Virus record (IMG/VR): IMGVR_UViG_3300025276_000024
Location: 1-64,000 of that record
Source of the DNA: a virus
Direction: 5' to 3' (one strand)
Length of the DNA: 64,000 nucleotides
Under the pieces are notes generated by a model that saw nothing but the letters and a program-made list of their open reading frames with translations, was not told the origin of the DNA and ran no database searches. The stretch's first letter is position 1, and every line of letters starts with the position of its first letter. A program made the translations under genes and the position numbers. Below are positions 14,732 to 23,947 of the stretch, piece by piece.

Positions 14732-16351
14732 ATGGCAACTCCAGTTTTAAATAATGGGATTTTCCTACGTGATACAAGCTACAAAGCAAGTTCACATGTT
14801 GATTCTTATCACCTAACCCAAATGCTTGGTAACCCTGAGCCTATGGATATGGGACCAATTGATCTATGGGCTATGACCCAAAAGGTAGAAATGCCTTTGT
14901 ATCAAATGGCTTCATTCGGTGGAAAGAATACAATCATGGTGGATAACGCTAGAGGTGAGTACAAGTGGCAAACTCCTATTGCACAAGATCTTCCCTACAT
15001 TGTAGCGGATATTGAACCAGGATCATCTAACAAAGGTGTAGACGGTACAACATTTAAGATCAAAATTAACAAGAGGACTTTTGGACATGGTGACATTATT
15101 ACTTATGATAAGTATAATGGACTAGAACTTTACATCACTGCGGATGATATTATCCCAGCAGGTGACGGTTTTGTATACACTGTTCAATTAGTAAACAACA
15201 ACAATGCAGCTATCTTGGATAACAAGTATTTAGCTAAAGGTACAAAGTTCTTCAGAAAAGGTTCTGCAAGAGGTGAGTACGGAGAAAGATTCTCTGACAT
15301 TGAAACAGGTTCTGGTTTCCGTGAATTCTACAACTTTGTAGGAGGAGCAGAAGCACATGTACACTATTCAATTTCTTCAAGAGCAGATTTAATGATCAAA
15401 GGCGGATTAAACGCTGATGGTACTGTACCTGTTACTGAAATTTGGAGAAACTTTAATACAGATCCAAACAATCCATCAGTACCTAGTATTGAAGGACTTG
15501 TTGCAAACATGGGTAAAGCTGGTGCTAGAGAAGCATTTGAAAATGGAACTCTTACAAGAACTTTCATTACAAATATGGAAGCAGCTCACTTATCTAAAAT
15601 TGCTACGGATATTGAAACTTACCTAATGTGGGGTAAAGGTGGTAGAATTAAACAAGATGGACCGGATGATATTAGATTATCTGTAGGTTTATGGTCACAG
15701 TTAGATAACTCTTTCAAAAGAGTATATAACAAGTCATCATTTACTCTTGACATGTTTAAGTCTGAACTTTACAACTTCTACCAAGGTAAAGTTGAATTTA
15801 AAGGGCCAGACCCACAAAGATCACTTGTTGTACAAACAGGTATTGGAGGTATGCAACTTATCAACAAAGCAATTGCTGATGAAGTGTATGGTTCAGGTCT
15901 AGTTCAAAATGCATCTGATATTGGAGCTGTTAAAGGTTCAGGTATGGATTTAGATTATGGTTTTGCTTACACAAGCTTTACTATTCCTTTCTTAGCTAAC
16001 GTTAAGTTTGTACTAAACCCAGCATTTGATAACTTAAACACAAATGACATTGAGAATCCATTAATTGATGGAAGACCTCTAAGTTCATTTAGCTTTATTA
16101 TCTTTGACGTAACTGATGAAGGAAATGACAACATTCACTTGTTGAAACTTTCTTGGGATAATCAACTTAAGTGGTTCTACCAAAATGGTACTATGGACTA
16201 CATGGGAAGAACTCAAGGGTTTGCATCTACTGGTCAGTTTAATGGATACAGAGTTTATATGACTCAAACCATGCCAGCTATCTGGGTTAAGGATCCAACT
16301 AAAGTTCTTAAAATTGTAATGAGAAATCCTATCACAGGAGGATCATTCTAG
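14732..16351 (+). CDS. Major capsid protein
   Basis: This 539-aa protein follows the scaffold and has an intrinsic terminator directly behind it, as expected for the most abundant virion protein. It is rich in Gly, Asp and aromatic residues. It starts with an extended arm (NNGIFLRDTSYKASSHVDSY) and has a long domain consistent with an HK97-type fold with inserts. The N-terminal NPEPMDMGPIDLW and the C-terminal MPAIWVKDPTKVLKIVMRNP patterns fit crAss-like capsid proteins as I remember them. Codon usage is somewhat richer in preferred C-ending codons than in its neighbours, suggesting high expression. The leader is an A-rich 60-nt stretch. Confidence 0.88.
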   Translation: MATPVLNNGIFLRDTSYKASSHVDSYHLTQMLGNPEPMDMGPIDLWAMTQKVEMPLYQMASFGGKNTIMVDNARGEYKWQTPIAQDLPYIVADIEPGSSNKGVDGTTFKIKINKRTFGHGDIITYDKYNGLELYITADDIIPAGDGFVYTVQLVNNNNAAILDNKYLAKGTKFFRKGSARGEYGERFSDIETGSGFREFYNFVGGAEAHVHYSISSRADLMIKGGLNADGTVPVTEIWRNFNTDPNNPSVPSIEGLVANMGKAGAREAFENGTLTRTFITNMEAAHLSKIATDIETYLMWGKGGRIKQDGPDDIRLSVGLWSQLDNSFKRVYNKSSFTLDMFKSELYNFYQGKVEFKGPDPQRSLVVQTGIGGMQLINKAIADEVYGSGLVQNASDIGAVKGSGMDLDYGFAYTSFTIPFLANVKFVLNPAFDNLNTNDIENPLIDGRPLSSFSFIIFDVTDEGNDNIHLLKLSWDNQLKWFYQNGTMDYMGRTQGFASTGQFNGYRVYMTQTMPAIWVKDPTKVLKIVMRNPITGGSF

Positions 16352-16362
16352 GAACTATAATT

Positions 16363-16398
16363 AAAGGGGAGGCAGGTCAAACTTCCTCCCTTTTTATT
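16363..16398 (+). terminator. Intrinsic terminator after the major capsid gene
   Basis: AAAGGGGAGG (16363-16372) pairs with CCTCCCTTT (16385-16393), with one bulged G. A T-rich tail follows (TTTTTATTTTT). It limits read-through from the capsid gene. Confidence 0.85.
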
Positions 16399-16401
16399 TT
16401 T

Positions 16402-16409
16402 AATCTTTA
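16402..16409 (+). promoter_or_regulatory. Possible host-type promoter box
   Basis: AATCTTTA lies immediately after the terminator T-tract and 12 nt before the ATG at 16421. It resembles the TATCTTTG/TATCTTTA boxes at 31251 and 34565. The match to TAnnTTTG is partial. Confidence 0.25.
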
Positions 16410-16420
16410 AAACAAATAAA

Positions 16421-16618
16421 ATGGGACTAGATATAAAATTAGCAAATAAAACATATGAATTTTCAAATTCAAGTGTGTCTAAAATAATCTCTTCAAAATC
16501 TGTTGGGAAAGATATATTAGTCAGAGACTATGCAAATAATGCTGCAGCAAAAGCAGCAGGTTTAGTTAAAGGTGATCTATATCATTCCACAGGAGATTTG
16601 AAGGTTGTAGTAGAATAA
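16421..16618 (+). CDS. Small head-fibre/decoration-type protein (65 aa)
   Basis: This 65-aa protein has the C-terminal pattern YANNAAAKAAGLVKGDLYHS followed by TGDLKVVVE. I recall this motif at the C-termini of head-fibre and capsid-decoration proteins in many phages: a helix of alternating Ala, then G-x-L-Y, then T-G-x-L-K-V. The N-terminus is a short beta arm. Its place right after the major capsid gene fits a capsid accessory role. It is flanked by a terminator before and a stable hairpin after (16632-16653). Confidence 0.75.
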   Translation: MGLDIKLANKTYEFSNSSVSKIISSKSVGKDILVRDYANNAAAKAAGLVKGDLYHSTGDLKVVVE

Positions 16619-16631
16619 AAGTCAAAAACTT

Positions 16632-16653
16632 TAGCAAGGGTAAAACCTTGCTA
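16632..16653 (+). other. Stable hairpin between head genes
   Basis: TAGCAAGG (16632-16639) pairs perfectly with CCTTGCTA (16646-16653) around the loop GTAAAA. The tail is ATTAG rather than T-rich, so termination is uncertain. It may be an RNA-processing or attenuation site. A second, weaker hairpin (ATGCA 16679-16683 with TGCAT 16690-16694) lies just downstream. The rest of the gap 16619-16737 is AT-rich with nothing else visible. Confidence 0.55.
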
Positions 16654-16737
16654 TTAGAAATATTAGTAATAATAGATTATGCATTACGGTGCATTATTTG
16701 ACTAGAGTAATAATTATTAATTTTTAAAAACCAAAAA

Positions 16738-17757
16738 ATGGAAGATTACACAATTGTTGAAAAGTATCAACAACAAAAAAAGAATAGCACAATTGCTATA
16801 CGCCCTTATTTTAATCCAAACAAGGAAAATATGGGATTAGAAACATATGGGTTATCATTACATGATGGAGTATTTCATCAAGAATCTTTAGCATGTTTAG
16901 AGATGAACGGAGTAAAAAGGTATATAACTGGATTAAATGAATTTGATCCTAAAGTTAAATTACTACCTCCTAAAGAAAAGAAAAAGAAAATTGCAGAGAT
17001 CAGACAAGTTGTTTCTGAACTTGAAGCAGAATTGGCAGCTAACGTTGTTGATCCTAATGATAAAGATTTTTGGAACAAGCTTACTGTAATGAAGCCAGAT
17101 AATTCTAAATTTTGGGATAAGATTTCATTAAGATGTGGTAATGACCCAGTATTTTTAGATGCTGATGTTGATCCATATGATAAAATTAAGTTATATGCTA
17201 TAAAAGCAGGAGGATTTTCTATTGTTGCTGGATCATTGAAAGATGCTAAGACTTCTCAAAATAGTCCTAAATTTTATTTAGATACTGTACAGGAAACTCT
17301 TACAACAAGAACTGAACAAACTAAATTAAAGAATAAAGCTTTATCTGCTTTACAAACTTTGTTTGATAGTAACCCTACCAAACTTATGTATGTTTCTAAA
17401 GTAGCTGATGTAGATAGTGTACAGTATACTAAGAATACTCCTAATGATGTTATGTATGAAAATATGGATACATACATAAATGGTAATGGAGGTGAGTCAA
17501 ATAAAAAGAGAGCTGCTCAGCAGTTCCTTGATGTTTCTCAATTAGATATGGAAGAATTAAAAATTAGAGCATTAATCAAGGATGGTTTATATTATAGATT
17601 TATAACTACAAAAGCTGGTGGATGGATTGAGCCAATTGATAGTGGTATTAGAATGGGTAAAAGACCATCTGAAGTTCTTGAGTTTTTGCAAAAACCTAAC
17701 AATGAAGAAGAATTACTTTCTTTGTTAGATAAAGTTGAACCATATTGGAATTCATAA
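16738..17757 (+). CDS. Head-associated virion protein of unknown role (339 aa)
   Basis: This 339-aa soluble protein starts MEDYTIVEKYQQQKKNSTIA. It has a charged coiled-coil segment near residues 78-100 (EKKKKIAEIRQVVSELEAEL) and a Trp/Phe-rich middle. No enzyme motif is seen. It lies between capsid decoration and ring protein genes, a place that holds a conserved virion protein in crAss-like phages as I recall. The leader is A-rich, and the next gene follows by 12 nt. The exact location in the particle is unknown. Confidence 0.7.
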   Translation: MEDYTIVEKYQQQKKNSTIAIRPYFNPNKENMGLETYGLSLHDGVFHQESLACLEMNGVKRYITGLNEFDPKVKLLPPKEKKKKIAEIRQVVSELEAELAANVVDPNDKDFWNKLTVMKPDNSKFWDKISLRCGNDPVFLDADVDPYDKIKLYAIKAGGFSIVAGSLKDAKTSQNSPKFYLDTVQETLTTRTEQTKLKNKALSALQTLFDSNPTKLMYVSKVADVDSVQYTKNTPNDVMYENMDTYINGNGGESNKKRAAQQFLDVSQLDMEELKIRALIKDGLYYRFITTKAGGWIEPIDSGIRMGKRPSEVLEFLQKPNNEEELLSLLDKVEPYWNS

Positions 17758-17769
17758 ATATTATTAATA

Positions 17770-18477
17770 ATGGAAAATAGTACACTCTTAATTAAATTAA
17801 AACAAAGGCTAAATAAATTAGATAGCAATGACTATGATAATATAGAAACATGGCAATTTGTTGAGGCTTTTAATAAAGCACAAATAGAGTGGTGTAGAAG
17901 AAATCTGCATGGAGGTAATATGTATAAAGAAGGGGATGAGTTATCTAAAAAAAGAATAGATGATTTACAACCTTTACTTAGAGAACTAACTTTAACAGGA
18001 ATAGTTACAGATACATATTTCCAATCAAATAATTTTCCAGTTGATACTTATTTAGAATACAAGACAGTAACAACAGATGCAAATCAAGAATGTTGTCCTG
18101 AGCCAAGATCAATGACAGTATATTTAGCTGAAGAGGCTAATGTATCATTGTTAATGAGAGATCCTTTAAAGAATCCTGATTTTGAATGGGGAGAAACATT
18201 CTGCACAATGCTCAATAATACTATAAGAATATACAGGAATAGCAATTTTAATATTGTTAATCCTGTATTAACTTATTATCAGAAGCCTACTTTAATACAA
18301 GTCTTGGGTTCAGTTAATCCATATACAGGAACAGTTAGTACTGTAAATGTAAACTCTGAATTTAAAGATGATTTAGTTGAAGTAATGTTAGATGATACAG
18401 CTGCACTTATGGCTGGTGACATAGAAAACATGTACCAAGCCCAAAGAGGAACACAGGCAGCAGAAAGAAATAATTAA
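17770..18477 (+). CDS. Head-tail connector (ring/adaptor) protein (235 aa)
   Basis: This 235-aa protein has an N-terminal helical part (TWQFVEAFNKAQIEWCRRNLHG), then EGDELSKKRIDDLQPLLREL, and a beta-rich C-terminal half. The helix pattern resembles ring or adaptor proteins that dock under the portal in crAss-like podoviruses. The gene ends before a non-coding stretch with a promoter motif. The assignment comes from remembered family patterns and position. Confidence 0.65.
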   Translation: MENSTLLIKLKQRLNKLDSNDYDNIETWQFVEAFNKAQIEWCRRNLHGGNMYKEGDELSKKRIDDLQPLLRELTLTGIVTDTYFQSNNFPVDTYLEYKTVTTDANQECCPEPRSMTVYLAEEANVSLLMRDPLKNPDFEWGETFCTMLNNTIRIYRNSNFNIVNPVLTYYQKPTLIQVLGSVNPYTGTVSTVNVNSEFKDDLVEVMLDDTAALMAGDIENMYQAQRGTQAAERNN

Positions 18478-18502
18478 TATATTAAGAAATGTTGTTTGTT
18501 TT

Positions 18503-18519
18503 TTTGTATATTATTATAG
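18503..18519 (+). promoter_or_regulatory. Phage-type late promoter motif
   Basis: TTTGTATATTATTATAG contains the exact core TTTGTATATTAT. It starts the unit of the 503-aa virion protein. The 88-nt leader contains a GTAAC-AAGGAA-GTTAC hairpin at 18519-18534 and AGAGG/CCTCT near 18573-18592, unusual for this compact genome. Confidence 0.6.
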
Positions 18520-18606
18520 TAACAAGGAAGTTACGCACAGAGTAAACTGTTAAAATCTTTTTTTATAACCAGAGGGGGTAATGGTCCTCTCACAAATTAA
18601 TAAATT

Positions 18607-20118
18607 ATGGCTTATTTTAATCATGCGTTTAACAAGACGTTTATTGCTGACAGTACCCTAGCGGTTGCTGGTACGGCAACAAGCGCCCTTACTGACGGTC
18701 AACTGGCCTTGGTAAGTGACGGAACATGGGCATCTGTAGCATTACCCGGAGCTCCAGCAGCTGGATCTTTAGGGTATATTGTACAAGGTTCATTTTATTC
18801 CAAAGACACTATTGGTAACAATCCAGGACATGGAGGATACCAAGAATCTGTAAAATCTAAAGGGATTAACCCAAGATATATTACAAGATTATGGGCATCA
18901 AATTGTGCTGTTGCTTCACAAGCAAAAGCTAGCCTTTCATTAGGATCTAACTGTGCACCATGTGGTAAAACTCAATTTATGAGAATTGATGTGAAGGGTT
19001 CACCTGCACTAAGATTTTTAAATCACAATGCATATGCTATTGCTGACTCAGCAAATATCTGTTGTATTGATGGACAAGAATACATTGATCCAACATTAGT
19101 AATAGCTACTATGGCTAAGATGGCTCTTGCAGATCCATTAATCAAGCCGTTTGTTGCTGAAGGAGATGTAGATGGGCTTCTTGAAGGAGCTGGTTTAACA
19201 TTATCTGCTGGAGTAGGTTATACTGTAGCACAGCATAAAACATCTGCTGTTGATTCATTAGGATCTGCTGTTACAGCTTCAAGCCGTACAGGTTTTGTTG
19301 ATGCAGAAGTTAGTGTATTAACTATAAGTGGTACTGGAGTAATACTTACTTTTGATATTGCTCAAGCAGGGGAAAATTACAAAGTAGGTGATGTTGTAAC
19401 TGTTATAGATGCTGCTGCAACTACTGATGCTACATTAACTGTTGCTGCCGCAGGTTTAACTGCTGGTGGTGTTGTTGTTACTAAAACAACAGGAGCTGTA
19501 GTAACTAATGCAGTATATTCTATTGCACAAGCTTTAGATGCAACTTATACTCCTTCTACTGATCCAAATGGAGCAACTAAAGTATCTGCAAAAGTTGATT
19601 TTGTAGGAGCTTATGTTGATACAGTATTTGGTAACTGTTCATTCAGTCCAAATGATCATTATAATGCAGAGCCTGTAGAGATTATTGTTTCTGAATTAGA
19701 TGAAACTGGTAATCCATGTAATGACTGTGGTGTTGCTACGCAAACTCCAGGTTCAATGCAACAAACTCAAGGTGAAGAAGTAGTTAGAGATTTAATTATG
19801 TCTGAAAGATACCGTCAATCTCCTTTTAATACAGGAAATGCTGACAGTTCAAGAATCAGAGAAATTGAAATGTCTAATGAGCTTTTAGCTGCTGTAGATA
19901 GAACAGCTACATACAGAGCATATTACGTACAACATTCTGTGCCAAGATTCAACAATCCTTCTGGAGTGTTTGATAATGACCAGTATGTATACAAAATCTT
20001 TGTAAAATGTAGTGACACTGCTGCACAAGGACAAGCATTAGCTTTACTTACTGCACTGTCCACATGGGCTGAATCAGCAGGTAATTTTGTACCGGTAGAA
20101 ACAAACGTTTACTGGTAG
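18607..20118 (+). CDS. Abundant virion protein, tail- or capsid-associated (503 aa)
   Basis: This 503-aa protein has its own promoter motif upstream and a strong terminator downstream, so it is probably made in large amount. It opens with MAYFNHAFNKTFIADSTLAV. There is a cysteine-rich zone (SNCAPCGKTQ, residues about 116-125, and ICCIDG). The middle is a low-complexity Ala/Thr/Val beta region (about residues 200-330). The end is conserved-looking, with LIMSERYRQSPFNTG, an SNELLAAVDR helix and VETNVYW. The first 100 nt of the gene are clearly more GC-rich than the rest. I cannot name the family; a tail-tube or sheath-like, or capsid-vertex, role is possible. Confidence 0.7.
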   Translation: MAYFNHAFNKTFIADSTLAVAGTATSALTDGQLALVSDGTWASVALPGAPAAGSLGYIVQGSFYSKDTIGNNPGHGGYQESVKSKGINPRYITRLWASNCAVASQAKASLSLGSNCAPCGKTQFMRIDVKGSPALRFLNHNAYAIADSANICCIDGQEYIDPTLVIATMAKMALADPLIKPFVAEGDVDGLLEGAGLTLSAGVGYTVAQHKTSAVDSLGSAVTASSRTGFVDAEVSVLTISGTGVILTFDIAQAGENYKVGDVVTVIDAAATTDATLTVAAAGLTAGGVVVTKTTGAVVTNAVYSIAQALDATYTPSTDPNGATKVSAKVDFVGAYVDTVFGNCSFSPNDHYNAEPVEIIVSELDETGNPCNDCGVATQTPGSMQQTQGEEVVRDLIMSERYRQSPFNTGNADSSRIREIEMSNELLAAVDRTATYRAYYVQHSVPRFNNPSGVFDNDQYVYKIFVKCSDTAAQGQALALLTALSTWAESAGNFVPVETNVYW

Positions 20119-20143
20119 TCTAAATACTTGTTGAATAAATAAT

Positions 20144-20175
20144 AGAGCGGGAGAGAAATCTCCTGCTCTTTTTAT
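20144..20175 (+). terminator. Intrinsic terminator
   Basis: AGAGCGGGAGA (20144-20154) pairs fully with TCTCCTGCTCT (20159-20169), including one G-T wobble, around a GAAA loop. T-rich sequence follows. It is a strong textbook terminator behind the 503-aa virion protein gene. Confidence 0.9.
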
Positions 20176-20194
20176 TTTATATTGTCTGTAATTT

Positions 20195-20214
20195 TTTGTA
20201 TATTATCTATATAG
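20195..20214 (+). promoter_or_regulatory. Phage-type late promoter motif
   Basis: TTTGTATATTATCTATATAG carries the exact core TTTGTATATTAT and a TATAG end. It lies just after a terminator and 19 nt before the ATG at 20234. Confidence 0.6.
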
Positions 20215-20233
20215 TATAACAAAGTAATAAAAA

Positions 20234-20809
20234 ATGGCAAGTAAACACATCCTAAGTTTAGAAATTCCTACAGTATCAAACTGTGATTTATTGTGTATTA
20301 AAGACACAAGTCAATATTCCAAAGAGCTTGCAATTGATTGTGAAGAACTTTTAATTACATTACCTGGATTTAGTGTACCTGTACTTATTAAAGTGGATAA
20401 TGGCTTTGATATGTGTTTAACAGCATGCACATTGGCTATACAAAAAGAAAACTGTGGTACTATCCAAGAAAAAATTCCTGATGGAGTATATATTATTAGA
20501 TATAGTGTATCTCCAAACTCTAAAGTTTATGTAGAATATAATCACTTAAGAGTAACTAGATTGCTAAGTACTTATTATGAAGTATTATGTGATTTAGAAG
20601 TGCAAGCATGTCAACCTGATTCAGATAAACAATCCTTGTTATCTGAAATGAGTTATATAAGAACTGTTATTGACGCTGCTGTAGCTAATGTAGAGTATTG
20701 TCAGTCTGCTGCTCATGGTATGCAATTGTATAATTATGCTAAAAACAGACTAAATAAAATTGCTTGTCCATCAGGTAACTGTGGTTCAAGTTCAAAATAT
20801 TTAATTTAA
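20234..20809 (+). CDS. Cysteine-containing structural protein (191 aa)
   Basis: This 191-aa protein has beta-rich N-terminal and middle regions (VYIIRYSVSPNSKVYVEYNH) and nine or more cysteines. Towards the C-terminus is a helical segment, YIRTVIDAAVANVEYC, followed by GMQLYNYAKNRLNKI. I recall the latter from fibre-cluster proteins of Bacteroidota phages, with no known function. It heads a transcription unit that continues through fibre genes, so a tail or baseplate-associated role is likely. The next gene starts 11 nt after its stop. Confidence 0.65.
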   Translation: MASKHILSLEIPTVSNCDLLCIKDTSQYSKELAIDCEELLITLPGFSVPVLIKVDNGFDMCLTACTLAIQKENCGTIQEKIPDGVYIIRYSVSPNSKVYVEYNHLRVTRLLSTYYEVLCDLEVQACQPDSDKQSLLSEMSYIRTVIDAAVANVEYCQSAAHGMQLYNYAKNRLNKIACPSGNCGSSSKYLI

Positions 20810-20820
20810 AACCAAACAGT

Positions 20821-21000
20821 ATGGCAAATTGCGCACACTGCAACAAACAGTTTACTTGTGGATGTCAGAAGGCATCATTAGGAAATGGTGTTGTTGTATG
20901 TAAACAATGTAAAATAAAAGCTGATGCAGATTTATCTACCTCAAGTAATTTGAATAGAGAATTAGCTAGGCAACAGATTCAAGATTTAAGAAATAAATAA
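20821..21000 (+). CDS. Small zinc-finger-like protein (59 aa)
   Basis: An ATG at 20821 opens 59 codons starting MANCAHCNKQFTCGCQKAS. Cysteines are at C4, C7, C13, C15, C27 and C30. CxxC...CxC and VCKQC form a probable zinc site. The rest is a short helix, RELARQQIQDLRN. The same CxxCxxxFTCGCQK pattern is familiar from Bacteroidota phage genomes. It may fold onto the neighbouring virion proteins. It is tightly packed between its neighbours (11 nt before, 1 nt after), supporting a real gene. Confidence 0.75.
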   Translation: MANCAHCNKQFTCGCQKASLGNGVVVCKQCKIKADADLSTSSNLNRELARQQIQDLRNK

Positions 21001-21001
21001 A

Positions 21002-21544
21002 ATGGCTAAAGCAACTAGATCATCTTCTAATGCAGAACAAGTAAAAGAGTTAGCACTACTAAAAAGGATTAATGTAGAACAGACTTTTGCACAGCAAGTA
21101 TATGCTAATTTTCAAGCTATACGTTTTGGTATAGAAGCATGTTGTTATACAGATATGGAATTAGCCATCTTAAGAAAAGATATATGTGATTGGCAAAATG
21201 CAACAAGTAATAAAGTAGTAGTAGCAACAGATACAAAAGGAGTCTTTGTTGAACCATTAGCTAAATTAAATACTAAAGCAAGTGTAAGTTGTCCAGCAAC
21301 ACCTAGTAGTGTTTGTACAATTTTAGACTTAGAAAGAGTACTAGCTGATACAGGTACATACTCACAATGTTTTGATGTTGATTCTAAAACATGGACAGTA
21401 ACACATAATCTAGGTAAATATCCATCAGTTACAGTAGTAGATGGTGATAACAATGTAGTTGTAGGTAATGTACAATATATAACTACACAACAATTAAAAA
21501 TAACATTTAGCATACCTTTTAGTGGTTGTGCTTTTCTAAATTAA
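21002..21544 (+). CDS. Tail-fibre-associated protein (180 aa)
   Basis: This 180-aa protein has a helical N-terminal half (EQVKELALLKRINVEQTFAQ). The C-terminal beta domain contains WTVTHNLGKYPSVTVVDGDN, then VVGNVQYI and ITFSIPFSGCAFLN. This C-terminal unit occurs at the ends of many phage fibre and baseplate proteins. It is probably a connector or short fibre in the tail. It is co-transcribed with the large fibre gene that follows 25 nt later. Confidence 0.7.
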   Translation: MAKATRSSSNAEQVKELALLKRINVEQTFAQQVYANFQAIRFGIEACCYTDMELAILRKDICDWQNATSNKVVVATDTKGVFVEPLAKLNTKASVSCPATPSSVCTILDLERVLADTGTYSQCFDVDSKTWTVTHNLGKYPSVTVVDGDNNVVVGNVQYITTQQLKITFSIPFSGCAFLN

Positions 21545-21569
21545 ATATAAATAACTTAAAACAATAACA

Positions 21570-23879
21570 ATGGCAATACAATTTCTTTCTGGGTTAAACA
21601 TTGATGGAAACATTGACTTAAACTCTAATCAGATAAAAGAGGTCAGAATAGATAACCTTAGTGCAGCTCCAACAGGATCCCTAGGAAGAATTTACTATGA
21701 TGACGCTACAAATAAACTTAGACTCTATAATGGAGCCTGGGTTGATTTAACAACAGGTGCAGATGGTGACACCACCTATACAATAGATGTTCCAACTGGA
21801 ACAACTAGTATTAACTTAAAAGGTACTGATGGAACAGATGATCCAATTGAACTTGCAGGTAGTGGATTACTAGCTGTAACTAGAACAAGTGCAAGTAAAT
21901 TAACGTTTAGTACTACTGCTACAGATAATGTAGGTACAGTTACAGACGTAGATGCAGGTAAAGGTATTCTTATTACAGGTACATCAACTGTAAAACCAAC
22001 AGTTTCTATAGACTACGCAGGTGCAGACAATGCAATCTTAGTTGCTTCAGCTGCAACACCAGTTGGTGGAGATACAATGTGGTTTTCTGATGCAGATGAT
22101 TCTGGTATTAAAAAAGCTACAATATCTAGTTTTCCAGGATTTGGAAAGGATGGTACAGTAACTGCTGTAGGAGCTAGTGCTGGTTTAAAAACAAATATAG
22201 CATTAGGAGCTGATATAACAAGTACAGGTGATGTAGAAGTAGATTATGTAGGAACAGATAACGTTATTTTATCAGCAGCTGATGGTACAGCTGTAGATGT
22301 AGCTTCTACAGATAAGATAATTATAAATGATGCTGATGACACTATTGTTAAGTTTGTAAATATATCACAAATTACTGCAGCAATTGGTGGTGGTACTGTA
22401 ACAAGCATTGATGTAAGTGGTGGAACTACGGGTTTAACAACAAGTGGTGGTCCAATTACAAGTAATGGAACAATTACACTAGCTGGCACACTAACTGAAG
22501 CAAATGGTGGTACTGGACAAACAGTTTATGCAGTAGGTGATTTACTATATGCTACTGCTACAAATAGACTATCTAAATTACCAATAGGATTAAAAGATCA
22601 AGTATTAAAAGTAAATGCAGCTGCAACAGCTCCAGAATGGGCAGCAGATGCTAATGCAGGTGGTACAGTTACAAGTATTAATTTAAAAGGTGATACAGGA
22701 ACTGGTACTGCTATAACAAGCAGTGGAGTATTTGCTATTGAAGGTGCTGGTAATATTTCTACAGCAATGTCTGGAGATACATTAACTATAAGTACTTCAG
22801 CAACAACTAACGTTGGTACTGTAACAAGTGTAACTGCAGGTGATGGTATGACACAATCAGGTACCTCAACTGTTGATCCAACATTAAATGTTGTTGGTGG
22901 TGATGGTATAACAGCCAATGCAGATGATATAGAAGTAGACAGTACAGTTATAAGAACATCTGGTGCACAAACTATGGCTGATGTAAAAACCTTTACATCT
23001 TTACCAACTATACCAACCACTCCATCAGCTGGAACAGACGCTGCTTCTAAAAATTATGTAGATACAAGTATTTCAGGATCTGGATCATTAATCTTCCAAG
23101 GAGGATATGATGCAACAAGTGCAGCACCAACAGGAGCAGCAGTTCTTAAAGGATTTACTTATGTAGTAACAGTAGCAGGTTCAGGAGATCCAGCAGGATT
23201 TTGGAATCCTGTTTTAGAAGTTGGTGATTTAATTATTGCTAACCAAAACAATCCTACAGATGCAACAGAATGGACAGAGGTCAACAAGAATGTTGATTTA
23301 GCTACTACAACAATTCCAGGTATTGCATCATTTGCAGCAGCAACTTTTGATGTAAGTGCAGCAGGTGAGGTTACAGTTAAAGCAGGTGGAATTTCTGATG
23401 CACAATTAGCAAGTACATTTAATAAGATCATTGGTATTGACACAGATATTAACACAAGCGGTGTTGATGTTGTTGATCAAATTAGTTTAACTGACGGTGT
23501 TGTTGGAACATTAACTACAAGAACCTTACCTACATCATTACCTGGTTCAGTTGGGGTAATTGCCACAGCAACAGCAGCAGAGGTAACGGCAGGAGTTGTA
23601 ACTAATAAAGCAGTAACACCAGCTACATTAGCAGGATCACATGCTGCACAAGGTTATTCAGCTACATTTCCAGCTGGAGCTGCAACAACATTTCAAATCA
23701 GAGGTACTACACACGGCTTAGGTACTGGACCATTAGTAGTTCAAATATATGATACAGTAAAAGGTGTACAAACTTTTATGGATGTAGATGTTGATCCAGC
23801 TAATGGAAATATTGATTTAGCTTGGACAACTAGTGTTGGAGCAAATGCATATACAGCAGCAGTTTTAAAAGTCTCCTAA
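21570..23879 (+). CDS. Tail fibre protein (769 aa)
   Basis: This 769-aa, Thr/Ala/Gly/Val-rich fibre has the N-terminal segment MAIQFLSGLNIDGNIDLNSN that is shared in part with the next fibre gene (MAIQFLSATNIDGSVTAK). A GRIYYDDATNKLRLYNGAW module follows. Beta repeats with the unit GTVTSI...GTGTAITSSG cover residues about 120-470. A domain near residues 495-570 contains GFWNPVLEVGDLIIANQN. The C-terminal part ends in a HGLGTGPLVVQIYD beta domain. No chaperone or protease motif is visible. It probably binds a host surface receptor. A terminator follows. Confidence 0.8.
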   Translation: MAIQFLSGLNIDGNIDLNSNQIKEVRIDNLSAAPTGSLGRIYYDDATNKLRLYNGAWVDLTTGADGDTTYTIDVPTGTTSINLKGTDGTDDPIELAGSGLLAVTRTSASKLTFSTTATDNVGTVTDVDAGKGILITGTSTVKPTVSIDYAGADNAILVASAATPVGGDTMWFSDADDSGIKKATISSFPGFGKDGTVTAVGASAGLKTNIALGADITSTGDVEVDYVGTDNVILSAADGTAVDVASTDKIIINDADDTIVKFVNISQITAAIGGGTVTSIDVSGGTTGLTTSGGPITSNGTITLAGTLTEANGGTGQTVYAVGDLLYATATNRLSKLPIGLKDQVLKVNAAATAPEWAADANAGGTVTSINLKGDTGTGTAITSSGVFAIEGAGNISTAMSGDTLTISTSATTNVGTVTSVTAGDGMTQSGTSTVDPTLNVVGGDGITANADDIEVDSTVIRTSGAQTMADVKTFTSLPTIPTTPSAGTDAASKNYVDTSISGSGSLIFQGGYDATSAAPTGAAVLKGFTYVVTVAGSGDPAGFWNPVLEVGDLIIANQNNPTDATEWTEVNKNVDLATTTIPGIASFAAATFDVSAAGEVTVKAGGISDAQLASTFNKIIGIDTDINTSGVDVVDQISLTDGVVGTLTTRTLPTSLPGSVGVIATATAAEVTAGVVTNKAVTPATLAGSHAAQGYSATFPAGAATTFQIRGTTHGLGTGPLVVQIYDTVKGVQTFMDVDVDPANGNIDLAWTTSVGANAYTAAVLKVS

Positions 23880-23894
23880 GTGTAAATACAATCT

Positions 23895-23940
23895 AAGGGG
23901 AGTCTAAACATACTATACGTTTATGGCTCCCTTTTTTTTA
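23895..23940 (+). terminator. Intrinsic terminator after the first fibre gene
   Basis: AAGGGGAGTC (23895-23904) pairs with GGCTCCCTT, with one bulged G and one wobble. The loop is long, and eight T's follow. It separates the two fibre transcription units. Confidence 0.75.
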
Positions 23941-23947
23941 AATTTAT

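Noticed and set aside
22244-23455. Several minus-strand open frames opposite the first fibre gene
   Set aside because: They mirror the Thr/Val/Ala-rich fibre codons and have no starts with A-rich leaders. Similar shadows lie opposite the other fibre and giant genes.
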